Part shown: piece after piece, positions 17,696-25,853 of the stretch | How positions within the stretch are numbered: position 1 is the first letter of the stretch | Layout of the letters: the number at the start of each line of letters is the position of its first letter | Source of the DNA: Methylocystis sp. | Lineage (GTDB): Bacteria > Pseudomonadota > Alphaproteobacteria > Rhizobiales > Beijerinckiaceae | NCBI RefSeq assembly: GCF_021731785.1 | Contig: NZ_JAKFWS010000043.1 | Coordinates: forward strand, 1-54,313 | Length of the DNA: 54,313 nucleotides | Reading direction: 5' to 3' | Made by a program: the position numbers and the translations under genes | The notes under the pieces: generated by a model | The model's database searches: none | What the model was told of the DNA's origin: nothing | What the model saw: only the letters and a program-made list of their open reading frames with translations

Positions 17696-17762
17696 CCGCC
17701 TTAATTCGCAGCCACCTTAACAAGAGTTCATTCGCCGCCAGCTTGCCTCCCAATTAAGGCGG
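17696..17762. repeat. 11-bp inverted repeat upstream of the BI-1 gene
   Basis: CCGCCTTAATT (17696-17706) and AATTAAGGCGG (17752-17762) are perfect reverse complements separated by 45 bases. The right arm ends about 70 bases before the BI-1 start. It could be a looped operator pair or an RNA leader stem. Confidence 0.55.
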
Positions 17763-17833
17763 AGCCATATTCACCGCGAGGCTGGGAGCGCTGTTGAAAA
17801 GCGCGGGCCGGCCAGCCAGACCAAGAGGATCAC

Positions 17834-18601
17834 ATGTCCAACTTCGACCGCAACACCAGCTTCGGCTACGGGCGCGGCGTCGCACGGCCGACAACGGCTG
17901 AAATCGACCAAGGCCTGCGCGCCTATATGCTTGGCGTCTATAATTATATGACGCTCGGCCTGGGCGTGACGGGGCTCGTCGCGCTCGGCACCTACATGCT
18001 GGCCGTGGCCAAGACGGCGCCGGGCGCGCTCGCGCTGACGCCCTTCGGCCAGATGCTTTACACGACGCCTTTGCGCTGGGTGGTGATTCTGTCGCCGCTC
18101 GCGTTCGTCTTCTTCATCGGCGCCCGCGCCAACAAGATTTCGGCGGCGACGGCCCGCAATCTCTTCCTCGCCTTTGCGGCGGTGATGGGATTGTCGATGT
18201 CGTCGCTTCTGCTGGTCTTTACCGGCGCGTCGGTCGCGCGCATCTTCTTTATCACCGCGGCGGCGTTCGGCGGGCTGAGCCTCTATGGCTACATGACTCA
18301 ACGCGATCTGTCGGGTTTCGGCTCGTTCCTGGTGATGGGCGTCTGGGGTCTCGTGGTCGCCGGCCTGGTCAATCTGTTCCTTCAGTCGACCGGCCTGCAA
18401 TTCGCCCTGTCGATCGTCGCGGTTCTGGTGTTCGCCGGGCTGACCGCCTGGGACACGCAGAACATCAAGGACATGTATTACGCCAGCGACAGCTATGAAG
18501 TCGCCCAGAAGAAAAGCGTATTTGGCGCGCTCTCGCTCTATCTGGACTTCATCAACATGTTCCAGTCGCTGCTATTCCTGTTCGGGCAGCGCAACGACTG
18601 A
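17834..18601 (+). CDS. Bax inhibitor-1 (BI-1)/YccA family membrane protein
   Basis: The 255-residue inner-membrane protein has seven hydrophobic helices and the BI-1/TMBIM signatures: a long soluble N terminus with an Asp/Gln-rich start to helix 1 (IDQGLRAYMLGVYNYM), and near the end AWDTQNIKDMYYA followed by ALSLYLDFINMFQSLLFLFG. Bacterial relatives such as BsYetJ are pH-sensitive calcium leak channels, and YccA interacts with FtsH; which applies here is unknown. GAGGA precedes the ATG. A strong terminator follows, so the gene is probably transcribed alone. Confidence 0.92.
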   Translation: MSNFDRNTSFGYGRGVARPTTAEIDQGLRAYMLGVYNYMTLGLGVTGLVALGTYMLAVAKTAPGALALTPFGQMLYTTPLRWVVILSPLAFVFFIGARANKISAATARNLFLAFAAVMGLSMSSLLLVFTGASVARIFFITAAAFGGLSLYGYMTQRDLSGFGSFLVMGVWGLVVAGLVNLFLQSTGLQFALSIVAVLVFAGLTAWDTQNIKDMYYASDSYEVAQKKSVFGALSLYLDFINMFQSLLFLFGQRND

Positions 18602-18640
18602 CGGTTTGGTCACGCCAGACGGTGAGCGTGTCCGATAAAG

Positions 18641-18663
18641 GCCCCGCTTCGGCGGGGCTTTTT
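18641..18663 (+). terminator. Rho-independent terminator after the BI-1 gene
   Basis: GCCCCGC / GCGGGGC stem (18641-18647 and 18652-18658) closes a TTCG tetraloop and is followed by TTTTT. It lies 40 bases after the stop codon. This is a textbook terminator. Confidence 0.92.
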
Positions 18664-18735
18664 CTTGCCCGCGAACCTTTGCGCGCCGGCGCGCCTGTGG
18701 CAGAACGCTTAAGGCGATCGAGCTGAGGACACTGA

Positions 18736-19464
18736 ATGACGAATGTCACATTCCCGGCGGCAGCGGCGGCGGGACTACTGTCTTTCCTTTCTCCCTGCGT
18801 GTTGCCTCTGGTGCCGCCCTACCTGACCTATCTCGCCGGCGTCAGCATGGAAGATCTCGAAATCGAAACGCGCTCCGCCGCGCGGCGCGACATTCTATTG
18901 TCCTCGATCCTGTTCGTTCTCGGTTTCACGACGGTTTTTGTCGCGCTCGGCGCAACGGCCAGCGCCTTCGGCGGCGTGCTGCGCGCCAATCTGCATATCC
19001 TATCCTGGGTCGCCGGCGCGATTATCATTCTGATGGGCCTGCACTTTCTAGGCCTGTTGAAAGTCGGCCTGCTTTATCGCGAGAAGCGCGCCGAGATCAC
19101 AAAGCCGATGGGACTATTCGGCTCCTATGTGATGGGCCTCGCATTCGCCTTCGGCTGGACGCCCTGCATCGGGCCGATCCTCGCCGCCATCCTCGCAGTC
19201 GCCGGAACGCAGGAGACGGTGGCGCTCGGCGCCGCCTTGCTTGCGACCTATTCGCTGGGACTAGGCCTGCCCTTCATCGGCGCCGGGCTGGCGCTCGGCC
19301 GGTTCCTCGCCTTCGTTGCGCGTTTCCGGCGCCATTTCGGCAAGGTCGAAAAAATCGTCGGCGCCATGCTTGTCTTCACCGGCATCGCCTTCCTGACGGG
19401 CGGCGTGCAGGAGATGTCCTATTGGTTACTGGAGCTGTTTCCGAGCCTCGCCAGCCTCGGATAA
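18736..19464 (+). CDS. ccdA: Cytochrome c biogenesis protein CcdA
   Basis: CcdA passes electrons from cytosolic thioredoxin across the inner membrane to periplasmic thiol-disulfide proteins used in cytochrome c maturation. The 242-residue protein has about six transmembrane helices and the two paired redox cysteines in FLSPCVLPLVPPYLTYL (helix 1) and GWTPCIGPILAA (helix 4), each next to proline as in the family. GAGGA precedes the ATG. The next gene overlaps its end by 43 bases. Confidence 0.94.
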   Translation: MTNVTFPAAAAAGLLSFLSPCVLPLVPPYLTYLAGVSMEDLEIETRSAARRDILLSSILFVLGFTTVFVALGATASAFGGVLRANLHILSWVAGAIIILMGLHFLGLLKVGLLYREKRAEITKPMGLFGSYVMGLAFAFGWTPCIGPILAAILAVAGTQETVALGAALLATYSLGLGLPFIGAGLALGRFLAFVARFRRHFGKVEKIVGAMLVFTGIAFLTGGVQEMSYWLLELFPSLASLG

Positions 19465-20639
19465 GCGAAGCGCAAAATCAGCTTTATGACGAGCATCGTC
19501 TGCCGGAGATCGACCGGCTGCGCGGCTTCGTCATGGTGCTCATGGCGCTCGATCATATGCGCGACTTCTTCGACGCAGACGCGATGCGCTTCTCGCCGAC
19601 GGATCTGGATCACACCTATCCTTTTCTGTTCTTCACCCGCTTCATCACGCATTTCTGCGCGCCGACCTTCACCGTGCTCGCCGGCGTCAGCGCATTTCTC
19701 TATGGCGTCAAGGTCAAAGACCCCACGGCGCTTTCGAGATTTCTCGCGGCGCGCGGCCTGTGGCTCATTTTTCTTGACGGCGCCGTCATCAGTCCGATCT
19801 GGAGCATGGGCTCAGGGCGCATCGAACTCGGGACGCTCTGGGCGATCGGTTGCGGCCTGCTGGCGCTCGCCGCGCTCTCGCGACTCTCGCCGCGCATCGT
19901 GCTTCTCCTGGGGTTCTCAATCATCTTCGGCCATAACCTCCTCGACGGCATTCACGCCGCCGACCTCGGCGCGTTCGGACCGTGGTGGAGTCTGCTGCAT
20001 GAGCAGGGCAAGCTGCCGCTCGACGCCCCCGGCGGCGTCATCTATCCCGCGCTTCCCTGGATCGGCGTCGCCGCGCTCGGTTACGGACTGGGCCCGCTGT
20101 TTCTTAAGCCCGCAAAACAGCGCGACCGCGCGTTATATGTCATCGGCGGCATGGCGCTGGCGCTTTTCGTCGCGCTGCGCTTCTCAAATCTCTATGGCGA
20201 TCCACGTCCCTGGAGCGTGCAGCGCGACTCTGTTTTCACCCTGCTCTCCTTTCTCAACGTCACGAAATATCCGCCCTCGCTTCTCTATCTTCTGGCGACG
20301 CTCGGCGGCGCCGCGTTGGCGCTGCCCGCGCTGGCGCGCGCAGGTGGACGCATCGGCGCGGCGCTGACCGTCTTTGGCCGCACGCCGCTCTTTTTTTACG
20401 TCCTGCATCTTTACGTTGGGGTCGCTGCGGCGCTGGCCTTCGTCCTTGCGCAAGGCTATTCGCTGACAGAAATCGCCGGCTGGGCGAAAGCCAGAGGCCC
20501 TCCGCCGGAATTGGGCGCGGGCCTCGCGGGCGCTTACCTCGCATGGATGCTGGTTGTTTTGGCGCTTTACCCACTCTGCCGATGGTTTGCGCAAGTGAAG
20601 CGCCGACGCCGCGATCTATGGTGGCTAACCTATTTGTGA
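19422..20639 (+). CDS. DUF1624-like (heparan-alpha-glucosaminide N-acetyltransferase related) membrane protein
   Basis: The 405-residue polytopic membrane protein matches the DUF1624/HGSNAT-like acyltransferase group: it begins EIDRLRGFVMVLMALDHMRDF and has FTRFITHFCAPTFTVLAGVSAF, and HTRDFF-like His/Asp pairs at the membrane border. Members may transfer acyl groups to sugars across the membrane, but the bacterial substrate is unknown. About ten hydrophobic helices are visible. The start is TTG at 19422, within ccdA, with AGGAG about eight bases upstream; no better start is found before the conserved part. Confidence 0.82.
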   Translation: MVTGAVSEPRQPRISEAQNQLYDEHRLPEIDRLRGFVMVLMALDHMRDFFDADAMRFSPTDLDHTYPFLFFTRFITHFCAPTFTVLAGVSAFLYGVKVKDPTALSRFLAARGLWLIFLDGAVISPIWSMGSGRIELGTLWAIGCGLLALAALSRLSPRIVLLLGFSIIFGHNLLDGIHAADLGAFGPWWSLLHEQGKLPLDAPGGVIYPALPWIGVAALGYGLGPLFLKPAKQRDRALYVIGGMALALFVALRFSNLYGDPRPWSVQRDSVFTLLSFLNVTKYPPSLLYLLATLGGAALALPALARAGGRIGAALTVFGRTPLFFYVLHLYVGVAAALAFVLAQGYSLTEIAGWAKARGPPPELGAGLAGAYLAWMLVVLALYPLCRWFAQVKRRRRDLWWLTYL

Positions 20640-20795
20640 CCTGGTCGCGTCATATTGCCGCATGGCGCCGCAATTAATCTTTTGGCGCAAGTCGCCTTGG
20701 TGGTCGCGCTGCGCGCTTGTATAGAGGGGCGCGACCGAAGAGCGCCGACTCCCGCGCCTATGAGGTCTTGTCGCCAAAAGGCGGGAAAAAACGGA

Positions 20796-23390
20796 ATGCT
20801 CGAAAAGCTGGTCGCCTTTTGCCTCCGCTGGCCGTGGACAGTGGTTCTGCTCACTCTCGGTCTGACGGCGGGCGGCGTATATGTCACCGTCGAGCGATTT
20901 GCGATCGACACCGAGACCGCCAATCTTTTTTCGCCGGACATCGCCTGGCGCAAGAACGAAGCGGCGCTTTACAAAGCCTTTCCCGATCTTCTCGACGTCA
21001 TCGTCGTCGTTATCGACGCCAAGACGGGCGAAGAGGCTGACGACGCGGCGAAGCGCCTCAACGACACCCTGCAGGGGCAGCCGCTCTTCTCGCGGGTATG
21101 GCGTCCTGACGAGCACGAATACTTTCACAAGAATGGCCTGCTGTTCCTGCCTGTCGCCGACATCGAAAAAACTGTCGGCGTCATGATCGGCCAGCGCGAG
21201 GTTCTGCAGCCGCTTGCCGAGGACCCGAGTCTACGCGGTCTGTCGAACGTGCTGGTCGGCAATTTCAAATCCGCTTCCGGCAGCGAACGCGCCTTGAAAC
21301 TGTATGTCGGCGGCGTCGAGGAGTTTTCCGCCGCCCTGGAATCGGCGCTCGCAGGAAAACAGGCGGAGGTCGACTGGGGCAAGCTGTTGTCGTCTGGCGC
21401 AAGCGCGCCAGCCCTGCCGGAACTGGACAAGCGACGGATCGTCATCGCCAAGCCGATCGTCGACTATACCGACCTGGAGCCGGGAGGCGACGCGATCAAG
21501 CTCGTGCGAAAGACGGCCGCTGATCTGCATCTCGACGAAGCGCATGGAATCAAGCTTCGTCTGACAGGTCAAATCCCGCTCGCCGCCGATGAATTCGCCA
21601 CCATCTCGGAGAACATGGCCTTAAACACCGCCGGCACGCTCGCCGTGGTGACGCTGATTCTCTTCGCGGCGCTGCGCTCGCCAAAGCTCATCCTAGCGGT
21701 GCTCATCACCCTGCTCGCCGGTCTCGCCATGACGTCGGGGCTTGGCATTTTGATGATCGGCCGATTCAATCTCATCTCGGTGGCCTTCGCTGCGCTGTTC
21801 ATCGGATTGGGCGTGGACTTCGGCATCCAGTTCGCGACCCGCTATCGCGAAGAACGGCACAATGACGACGATCTCGAACGCTCGCTGCTGTCGGCGACCC
21901 GCGGCATCGGAAGCTCGCTCACCCTTGCCGCCGTGTCGCTGCTTGCCGGTTTCTTCTGCTTTCTGCCGACCTCGTTCAGCGGAGTGTCTGAACTCGGACT
22001 CATCGCCGGCGTCGGCATGATCGTCGCCTATGTCGCGACTCTCACGTTCCTGCCGGCGGCGATCAAATTGCTGCACCCGCGCGCGGAACATGTGCCGATC
22101 GCGACAACGTCGCTCGCCGCCGTCGACCATTGGATCGCACATCACCGCCCCGTCGTGCTCATCGGCACGGCGATTGTCGTGCTCGCCGGCATGCCTGCCC
22201 TGATGCATCTGACCTTCGACTCCAATCCGATGAATCTGCGCGATCAAAAGGTCGAATCGGTCGCAACTTTCCTCGATCTTTCCAAAGACCCGAAAACCGC
22301 GCCGAATAAGATCGAGGTGCTGGCGCCGTCTCTTGAAGCGGCGCGCGAAGTGGCAAAGAAGATCGCCGCGCTGCCGGAAGTCGATCACGTCGACTCGATC
22401 GAGTCCCTGATCCCCAAGGAACAGGACGACAAGCTCGCCCTCGTCGACATGGCGGCGTCGCAATTGCGCGGCGTGCTGAACTCCAAAATGAAATCGCCGC
22501 CAAGCGACGCCGAGACCGTCAAGGCGCTGGTCAACGCCGCCAAGGCGCTGCGCCGGGCGACCGCAAAGAAACCCTTGCCGGCGGTGACGCGCTTCGCCGA
22601 CGACCTCGACGCTCTCGCGAAAGCGAGCCCCGAGACGCGCGCAAAGGCGCGCCAGGCGGTGTTTGGCGGCTTTGACAAGATGCTTGGCGAAATTCGACAG
22701 GCGCTGCAAGCGCAACGCGTTACGATTGACACGCTGCCCGCGGATTTGCGTCGCGACTGGATTTCCGACGCGGGCGTCGTGCGGGTCGAGGCGACGCCGA
22801 AAGGCGACAGCAACGACCGCGTCGTCATGACCACATTCGCCCAGGCGATCCAAGCGATCGTGCCGGACGCGAGCGGGCCGCCGGTAATCGTGTCGGAAGC
22901 GCAAAAAACCATTACCCGCGCTTTTCTTGAAGCTGGTCTTTACGCCTTCATCGCCATCTTCATCATCTTAGCGGTCGCGCTGCGCAATCCGATCGACGTC
23001 GCCTTGACGTTGGGCCCGCTGGTGCTCGCAGGCATCATGAGTCTCCAGGCCGCAGATCTGCTCGGAATGTCGCTGAATTTCGCCAATATCATCGCGCTGC
23101 CGCTGATGTTCGGCGTCGGCGTCGCATTTCATATTTATTATGTCATCGCCTGGCGAAAGGGCGTCGTCGACATGTTGGCGTCAAGCCTCACACGCGCGAT
23201 TTTCTTCAGTTCGTTGACGACGGGCACCGCCTTTGGCAGCCTGATTTTATCAAGCCATCCCGGGACGGCGAGCATGGGCCAACTTCTCGCCATATCGCTG
23301 TTCTTCACATTGCTCGCCGCGTTTATTATCGTGCCGGCGTTTCTTGGTCCGCCGCGCGAGCCGATAAAGGACGCAGCCGACGCGGCTTGA
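20796..23390 (+). CDS. hpnN: Hopanoid-associated RND transporter HpnN (MMPL family)
   Basis: HpnN is an RND/MMPL-type inner-membrane protein thought to move hopanoids to the outer membrane. The 864-residue product has a first helix at its N terminus, a large periplasmic loop, then a six-helix block with GLGVDFGIQFATRYREE (RND helix-4 type motif), a second periplasmic loop and a second block with PLMFGVGVAFHIYYVIAWR. This two-fold design and the length agree with HpnN rather than with the 1030-residue HAE1 drug pumps further right. The frame is open 47 codons upstream, but ATG 20796 (MLEKLVAFCLRWPW) gives the normal N terminus. Other hopanoid genes are not in the window. Confidence 0.86.
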   Translation: MLEKLVAFCLRWPWTVVLLTLGLTAGGVYVTVERFAIDTETANLFSPDIAWRKNEAALYKAFPDLLDVIVVVIDAKTGEEADDAAKRLNDTLQGQPLFSRVWRPDEHEYFHKNGLLFLPVADIEKTVGVMIGQREVLQPLAEDPSLRGLSNVLVGNFKSASGSERALKLYVGGVEEFSAALESALAGKQAEVDWGKLLSSGASAPALPELDKRRIVIAKPIVDYTDLEPGGDAIKLVRKTAADLHLDEAHGIKLRLTGQIPLAADEFATISENMALNTAGTLAVVTLILFAALRSPKLILAVLITLLAGLAMTSGLGILMIGRFNLISVAFAALFIGLGVDFGIQFATRYREERHNDDDLERSLLSATRGIGSSLTLAAVSLLAGFFCFLPTSFSGVSELGLIAGVGMIVAYVATLTFLPAAIKLLHPRAEHVPIATTSLAAVDHWIAHHRPVVLIGTAIVVLAGMPALMHLTFDSNPMNLRDQKVESVATFLDLSKDPKTAPNKIEVLAPSLEAAREVAKKIAALPEVDHVDSIESLIPKEQDDKLALVDMAASQLRGVLNSKMKSPPSDAETVKALVNAAKALRRATAKKPLPAVTRFADDLDALAKASPETRAKARQAVFGGFDKMLGEIRQALQAQRVTIDTLPADLRRDWISDAGVVRVEATPKGDSNDRVVMTTFAQAIQAIVPDASGPPVIVSEAQKTITRAFLEAGLYAFIAIFIILAVALRNPIDVALTLGPLVLAGIMSLQAADLLGMSLNFANIIALPLMFGVGVAFHIYYVIAWRKGVVDMLASSLTRAIFFSSLTTGTAFGSLILSSHPGTASMGQLLAISLFFTLLAAFIIVPAFLGPPREPIKDAADAA

Positions 23391-23461
23391 CCGAGTCGGC
23401 GTTCCAGCGTTCGCTAGCCTGAGCGAATCGCATTCATCGCAACAAACAGAGGTCCGGCGTC

Positions 23462-24022
23462 ATGAGAAAAGCTTTGCTACGCGTCGCGATGGCGACAGCC
23501 CTCTGCGCCCCGACGGCCGCGCATGCAGTCGACGCCATCTACGGGGTATGGGTTCGCGAAGGCCATCCGGACGACAAGCTGGAATTCTACGATTGCGCGG
23601 GCAAGCTTTGCGCCAAGGGGATCGAGCCGATGCCCGACGGTTCGCCGCCGCCGCAAGTCTTGAAGAACGCCGCCAAAACGACCCCCAATCATTGGGAGGG
23701 CCAATTAGATGATCCCGAAAGCGGCAAGACCTATATCGGCAAGATCGCACTCGATTCGCCGACCGCGCTGACGATGACGGGCTGCCTCGTCGCCTTCCTA
23801 TGCCAAAGCGAGACCTGGACGAAGGTTTCCGGCCCCACCAAGCCGGCGGCCGAGGCCAAGCCCTCCGGACAGGAGCCTGCCTCAAAAACGGCCGCGCCCG
23901 CGCCGGAGGCTAAGGAGCCCGTCGCGCATGAACCGGCGGCCAAAGAGACGCCAAAGCCGGCGGCAAAGGCGGCGAAGCCGGCCAAGGGCAAGACCGCCGC
24001 CCCGCCCGCCGAAGCACAGTAG
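23462..24022 (+). CDS. DUF2147 periplasmic protein
   Basis: The 186-residue product has a signal peptide (cut near AHA-VD, residue 22) and a DUF2147 domain: IYGVWVREGHPDDKLEFYDC, then KTYIGKIALDSPTALTMTGC and a final CQSETWTKV. The domain is a small lipocalin-like beta barrel of unknown function. After about residue 120 the sequence becomes an Ala/Lys/Pro/Glu-rich tail, probably disordered and of periplasmic or wall-spanning type. It lies 71 bases after hpnN on the same strand, so a shared transcript is likely. Confidence 0.85.
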   Translation: MRKALLRVAMATALCAPTAAHAVDAIYGVWVREGHPDDKLEFYDCAGKLCAKGIEPMPDGSPPPQVLKNAAKTTPNHWEGQLDDPESGKTYIGKIALDSPTALTMTGCLVAFLCQSETWTKVSGPTKPAAEAKPSGQEPASKTAAPAPEAKEPVAHEPAAKETPKPAAKAAKPAKGKTAAPPAEAQ

Positions 24023-24201
24023 CGACGCAGTTTGGCGCGCCGCCGCGGCGGGCCTTACCGATACGTAACTTGACCCTCGCACCGCCGCGCGCGAGCTTGG
24101 AATTCACAGTTTTTCGCGCGTTGACGGCCAGCGCGCGCCTCCTCGCCGCCGCTCGAGAAGGCTTGCGATCCGGCGCTTGCCAGACTTTTGGCGAGCGAAA
24201 A

Positions 24202-24230
24202 GGGCCCGCAGGACCGAGGGCGCGGGCCTT
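24202..24230 (+). terminator. Possible terminator after the DUF2147 gene
   Basis: GGCCCGC (24203-24209) and GCGGGCC (24222-24228) form a 7-bp stem with a 12-base loop; only two T residues follow. The T-run is weak, so this is tentative. Confidence 0.4.
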
Positions 24231-24254
24231 CCCCACGCCTCCACTGGCGCTTAA

Positions 24255-24290
24255 GGAAGGGACGCTCAGGCCGTTCCCGCCGTCCCTTCC
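24255..24290 (+). promoter_or_regulatory. Inverted repeat abutting the ribosome site of the efflux operon
   Basis: GGAAGGGACG (24255-24264) and CGTCCCTTCC (24281-24290) are perfect 10-bp reverse complements with a 16-base loop. The right arm is followed at once by GGAG (24291-24294), the only plausible ribosome site for the TTG start at 24306. It may be an operator or an RNA hairpin affecting translation. Confidence 0.6.
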
Positions 24291-24305
24291 GGAGACGTCA
24301 GCTAC

Positions 24306-25853
24306 TTGACCGCGCCCGCTCTGACTCGCTCAACTCACCCGGCGCTGGCGGCCGCGCTGCTCGCTGCGGCGCTTGCCGGCTGCGATCTGGAGTGGAACAA
24401 GCCTGATCTGTCGGCGCCGCCGCCGGCGCGTTTCCTCGAAGCGAAGCCGCATCCGGCGCCGCCGATCTCCGGAGCGCGGGATTTCGCCGGCAAATTTGGC
24501 TCCAAGGAGCTGACCGGGCTTGTCGAGCGCGCGCTCGACGATAACCTCGACCTCGCGGCGGCGATCGCCCGCATCACCCAAGCCGACGCTCAGGCGCGCG
24601 TTTCAAGCGCCGCGCAATGGCCGTCGGTCTCCATGACGGATATCGTCCGCACGACGCGGACTCCCGGCACGACGATCAATGTCGGCTCCGCCGGCTCTGG
24701 ATTTAACCCCGCGACATCCACCACCACCACCAGCACTCAGTCGACGTCGCGCGCGCGCAATTTCGGCTTTTTCCAGCTTGGCCTGACCGCGAGCTATGAA
24801 TTGGACTTCTGGGGCAAGAACGAGGACGCCTCGATGGCCGCGCGCATCCTCGCCAACGCCTCGCGCTTCGATCGCGACGTGGTTGAAATCTCGACGGTCG
24901 CCGCGGTGCTGAACGCTTATTTCCAGGTGCTCACCGCTCAGGACCGTCTGCGCATCGCCCGGCAGAACGTCGTGATCGCGCAGCAGGTCATGGACGCGAT
25001 CAACGCGCGGCTAGAGGTGGGAACGGCGACCGTGCTCGACACCTCGCAGCAGGAAACGATCCTTGCTCAACAGCAAGCGTCCATTCCGCCGCTCGAACAG
25101 ACCCTGCGCCAGACGCGCAACAACCTTGCGGTGCTGCTGGGACAGACGCCGGAAAGCATGACCATCAAGGGCGGCTCGCTGACTCGCCTGAACTTTCCGC
25201 GCATTGCGCCGGGTCTGCCGTCGGAGGTGCTCCTGCGGCGTCCGGACGTTGCCGAGGCGGAAGCGCGGCTCGCATCGCAGGAATTTTCGGTACTACAGGC
25301 GCGGGCAGCCTTTTTCCCGTCGGTAACCTTGACCAGCCTCTATGGCTTTCAGAGCGCGCTGCTGAGGACGCTGCTGTTGCGGCCGGACGCCATCGCCTTG
25401 CAGCTCGCCGGCACGCTTACCCAGCCGATATTCGACGGGTGGAGCCTGCAGGGCCAATATGATCTGCAGAAAGGCCGCTATTCGGAACTGGCGGCGCTTT
25501 ATCGCAAGCAGATCCTAACCGCTCTGGCCGATACTGAGAACGCGTTGATTGCAATACGCGAGACGGACCGCCAGATGAAGTTCCTGGGCGTCGCGGTCTC
25601 TGCGGCTCGGCGCGCCTTGGACGCCGCAGAGATGATCCTGCGGGAGGGGACGATCGACATCGTGACGCTGGCGCAAACGCAAAACAATTATTTTCTGACG
25701 CAAGACCAGCTCGCCGTCGCGCGACTCTCCTATTACCAGGCGGCGACGAGCCTTTATCAGGCGCTCGGCGGCGGCTGGTCGCCCACCACTCGGGAAATCG
25801 AGCTCGCCCGCTCCAACGCGGCTTACGAAGCCGATAGAGGACCTTGGCCATGA
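24306..25853 (+). CDS. RND efflux outer-membrane lipoprotein, NodT/TolC family
   Basis: The 515-residue product is the outer-membrane channel of a tripartite efflux pump. It has a lipoprotein signal with lipobox LAGC (Cys about residue 26) and two outer-membrane efflux protein repeats, with LGLTASYELDFWGKNEDA in the first and RPDVAEAEARLASQEFSVLQ in the second, typical of NodT-type factors. The start is TTG at 24306; no ATG or GTG precedes the signal. Its stop overlaps the next gene (ATGA), so it is the first gene of a four-gene efflux operon. Confidence 0.93.
   Translation: MTAPALTRSTHPALAAALLAAALAGCDLEWNKPDLSAPPPARFLEAKPHPAPPISGARDFAGKFGSKELTGLVERALDDNLDLAAAIARITQADAQARVSSAAQWPSVSMTDIVRTTRTPGTTINVGSAGSGFNPATSTTTTSTQSTSRARNFGFFQLGLTASYELDFWGKNEDASMAARILANASRFDRDVVEISTVAAVLNAYFQVLTAQDRLRIARQNVVIAQQVMDAINARLEVGTATVLDTSQQETILAQQQASIPPLEQTLRQTRNNLAVLLGQTPESMTIKGGSLTRLNFPRIAPGLPSEVLLRRPDVAEAEARLASQEFSVLQARAAFFPSVTLTSLYGFQSALLRTLLLRPDAIALQLAGTLTQPIFDGWSLQGQYDLQKGRYSELAALYRKQILTALADTENALIAIRETDRQMKFLGVAVSAARRALDAAEMILREGTIDIVTLAQTQNNYFLTQDQLAVARLSYYQAATSLYQALGGGWSPTTREIELARSNAAYEADRGPWP

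Larger units (their letters stand above)
17369..17833. other. Intergenic region with inverted repeats
   Basis: About 465 bases between divergent genes hold no convincing gene. They contain a palindrome at 17420-17442, a small hairpin CAAGC-TTAC-GCTTG at 17449-17462 and a long-spaced inverted repeat at 17696-17762. The promoters of both flanking genes must lie here. Confidence 0.55.
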
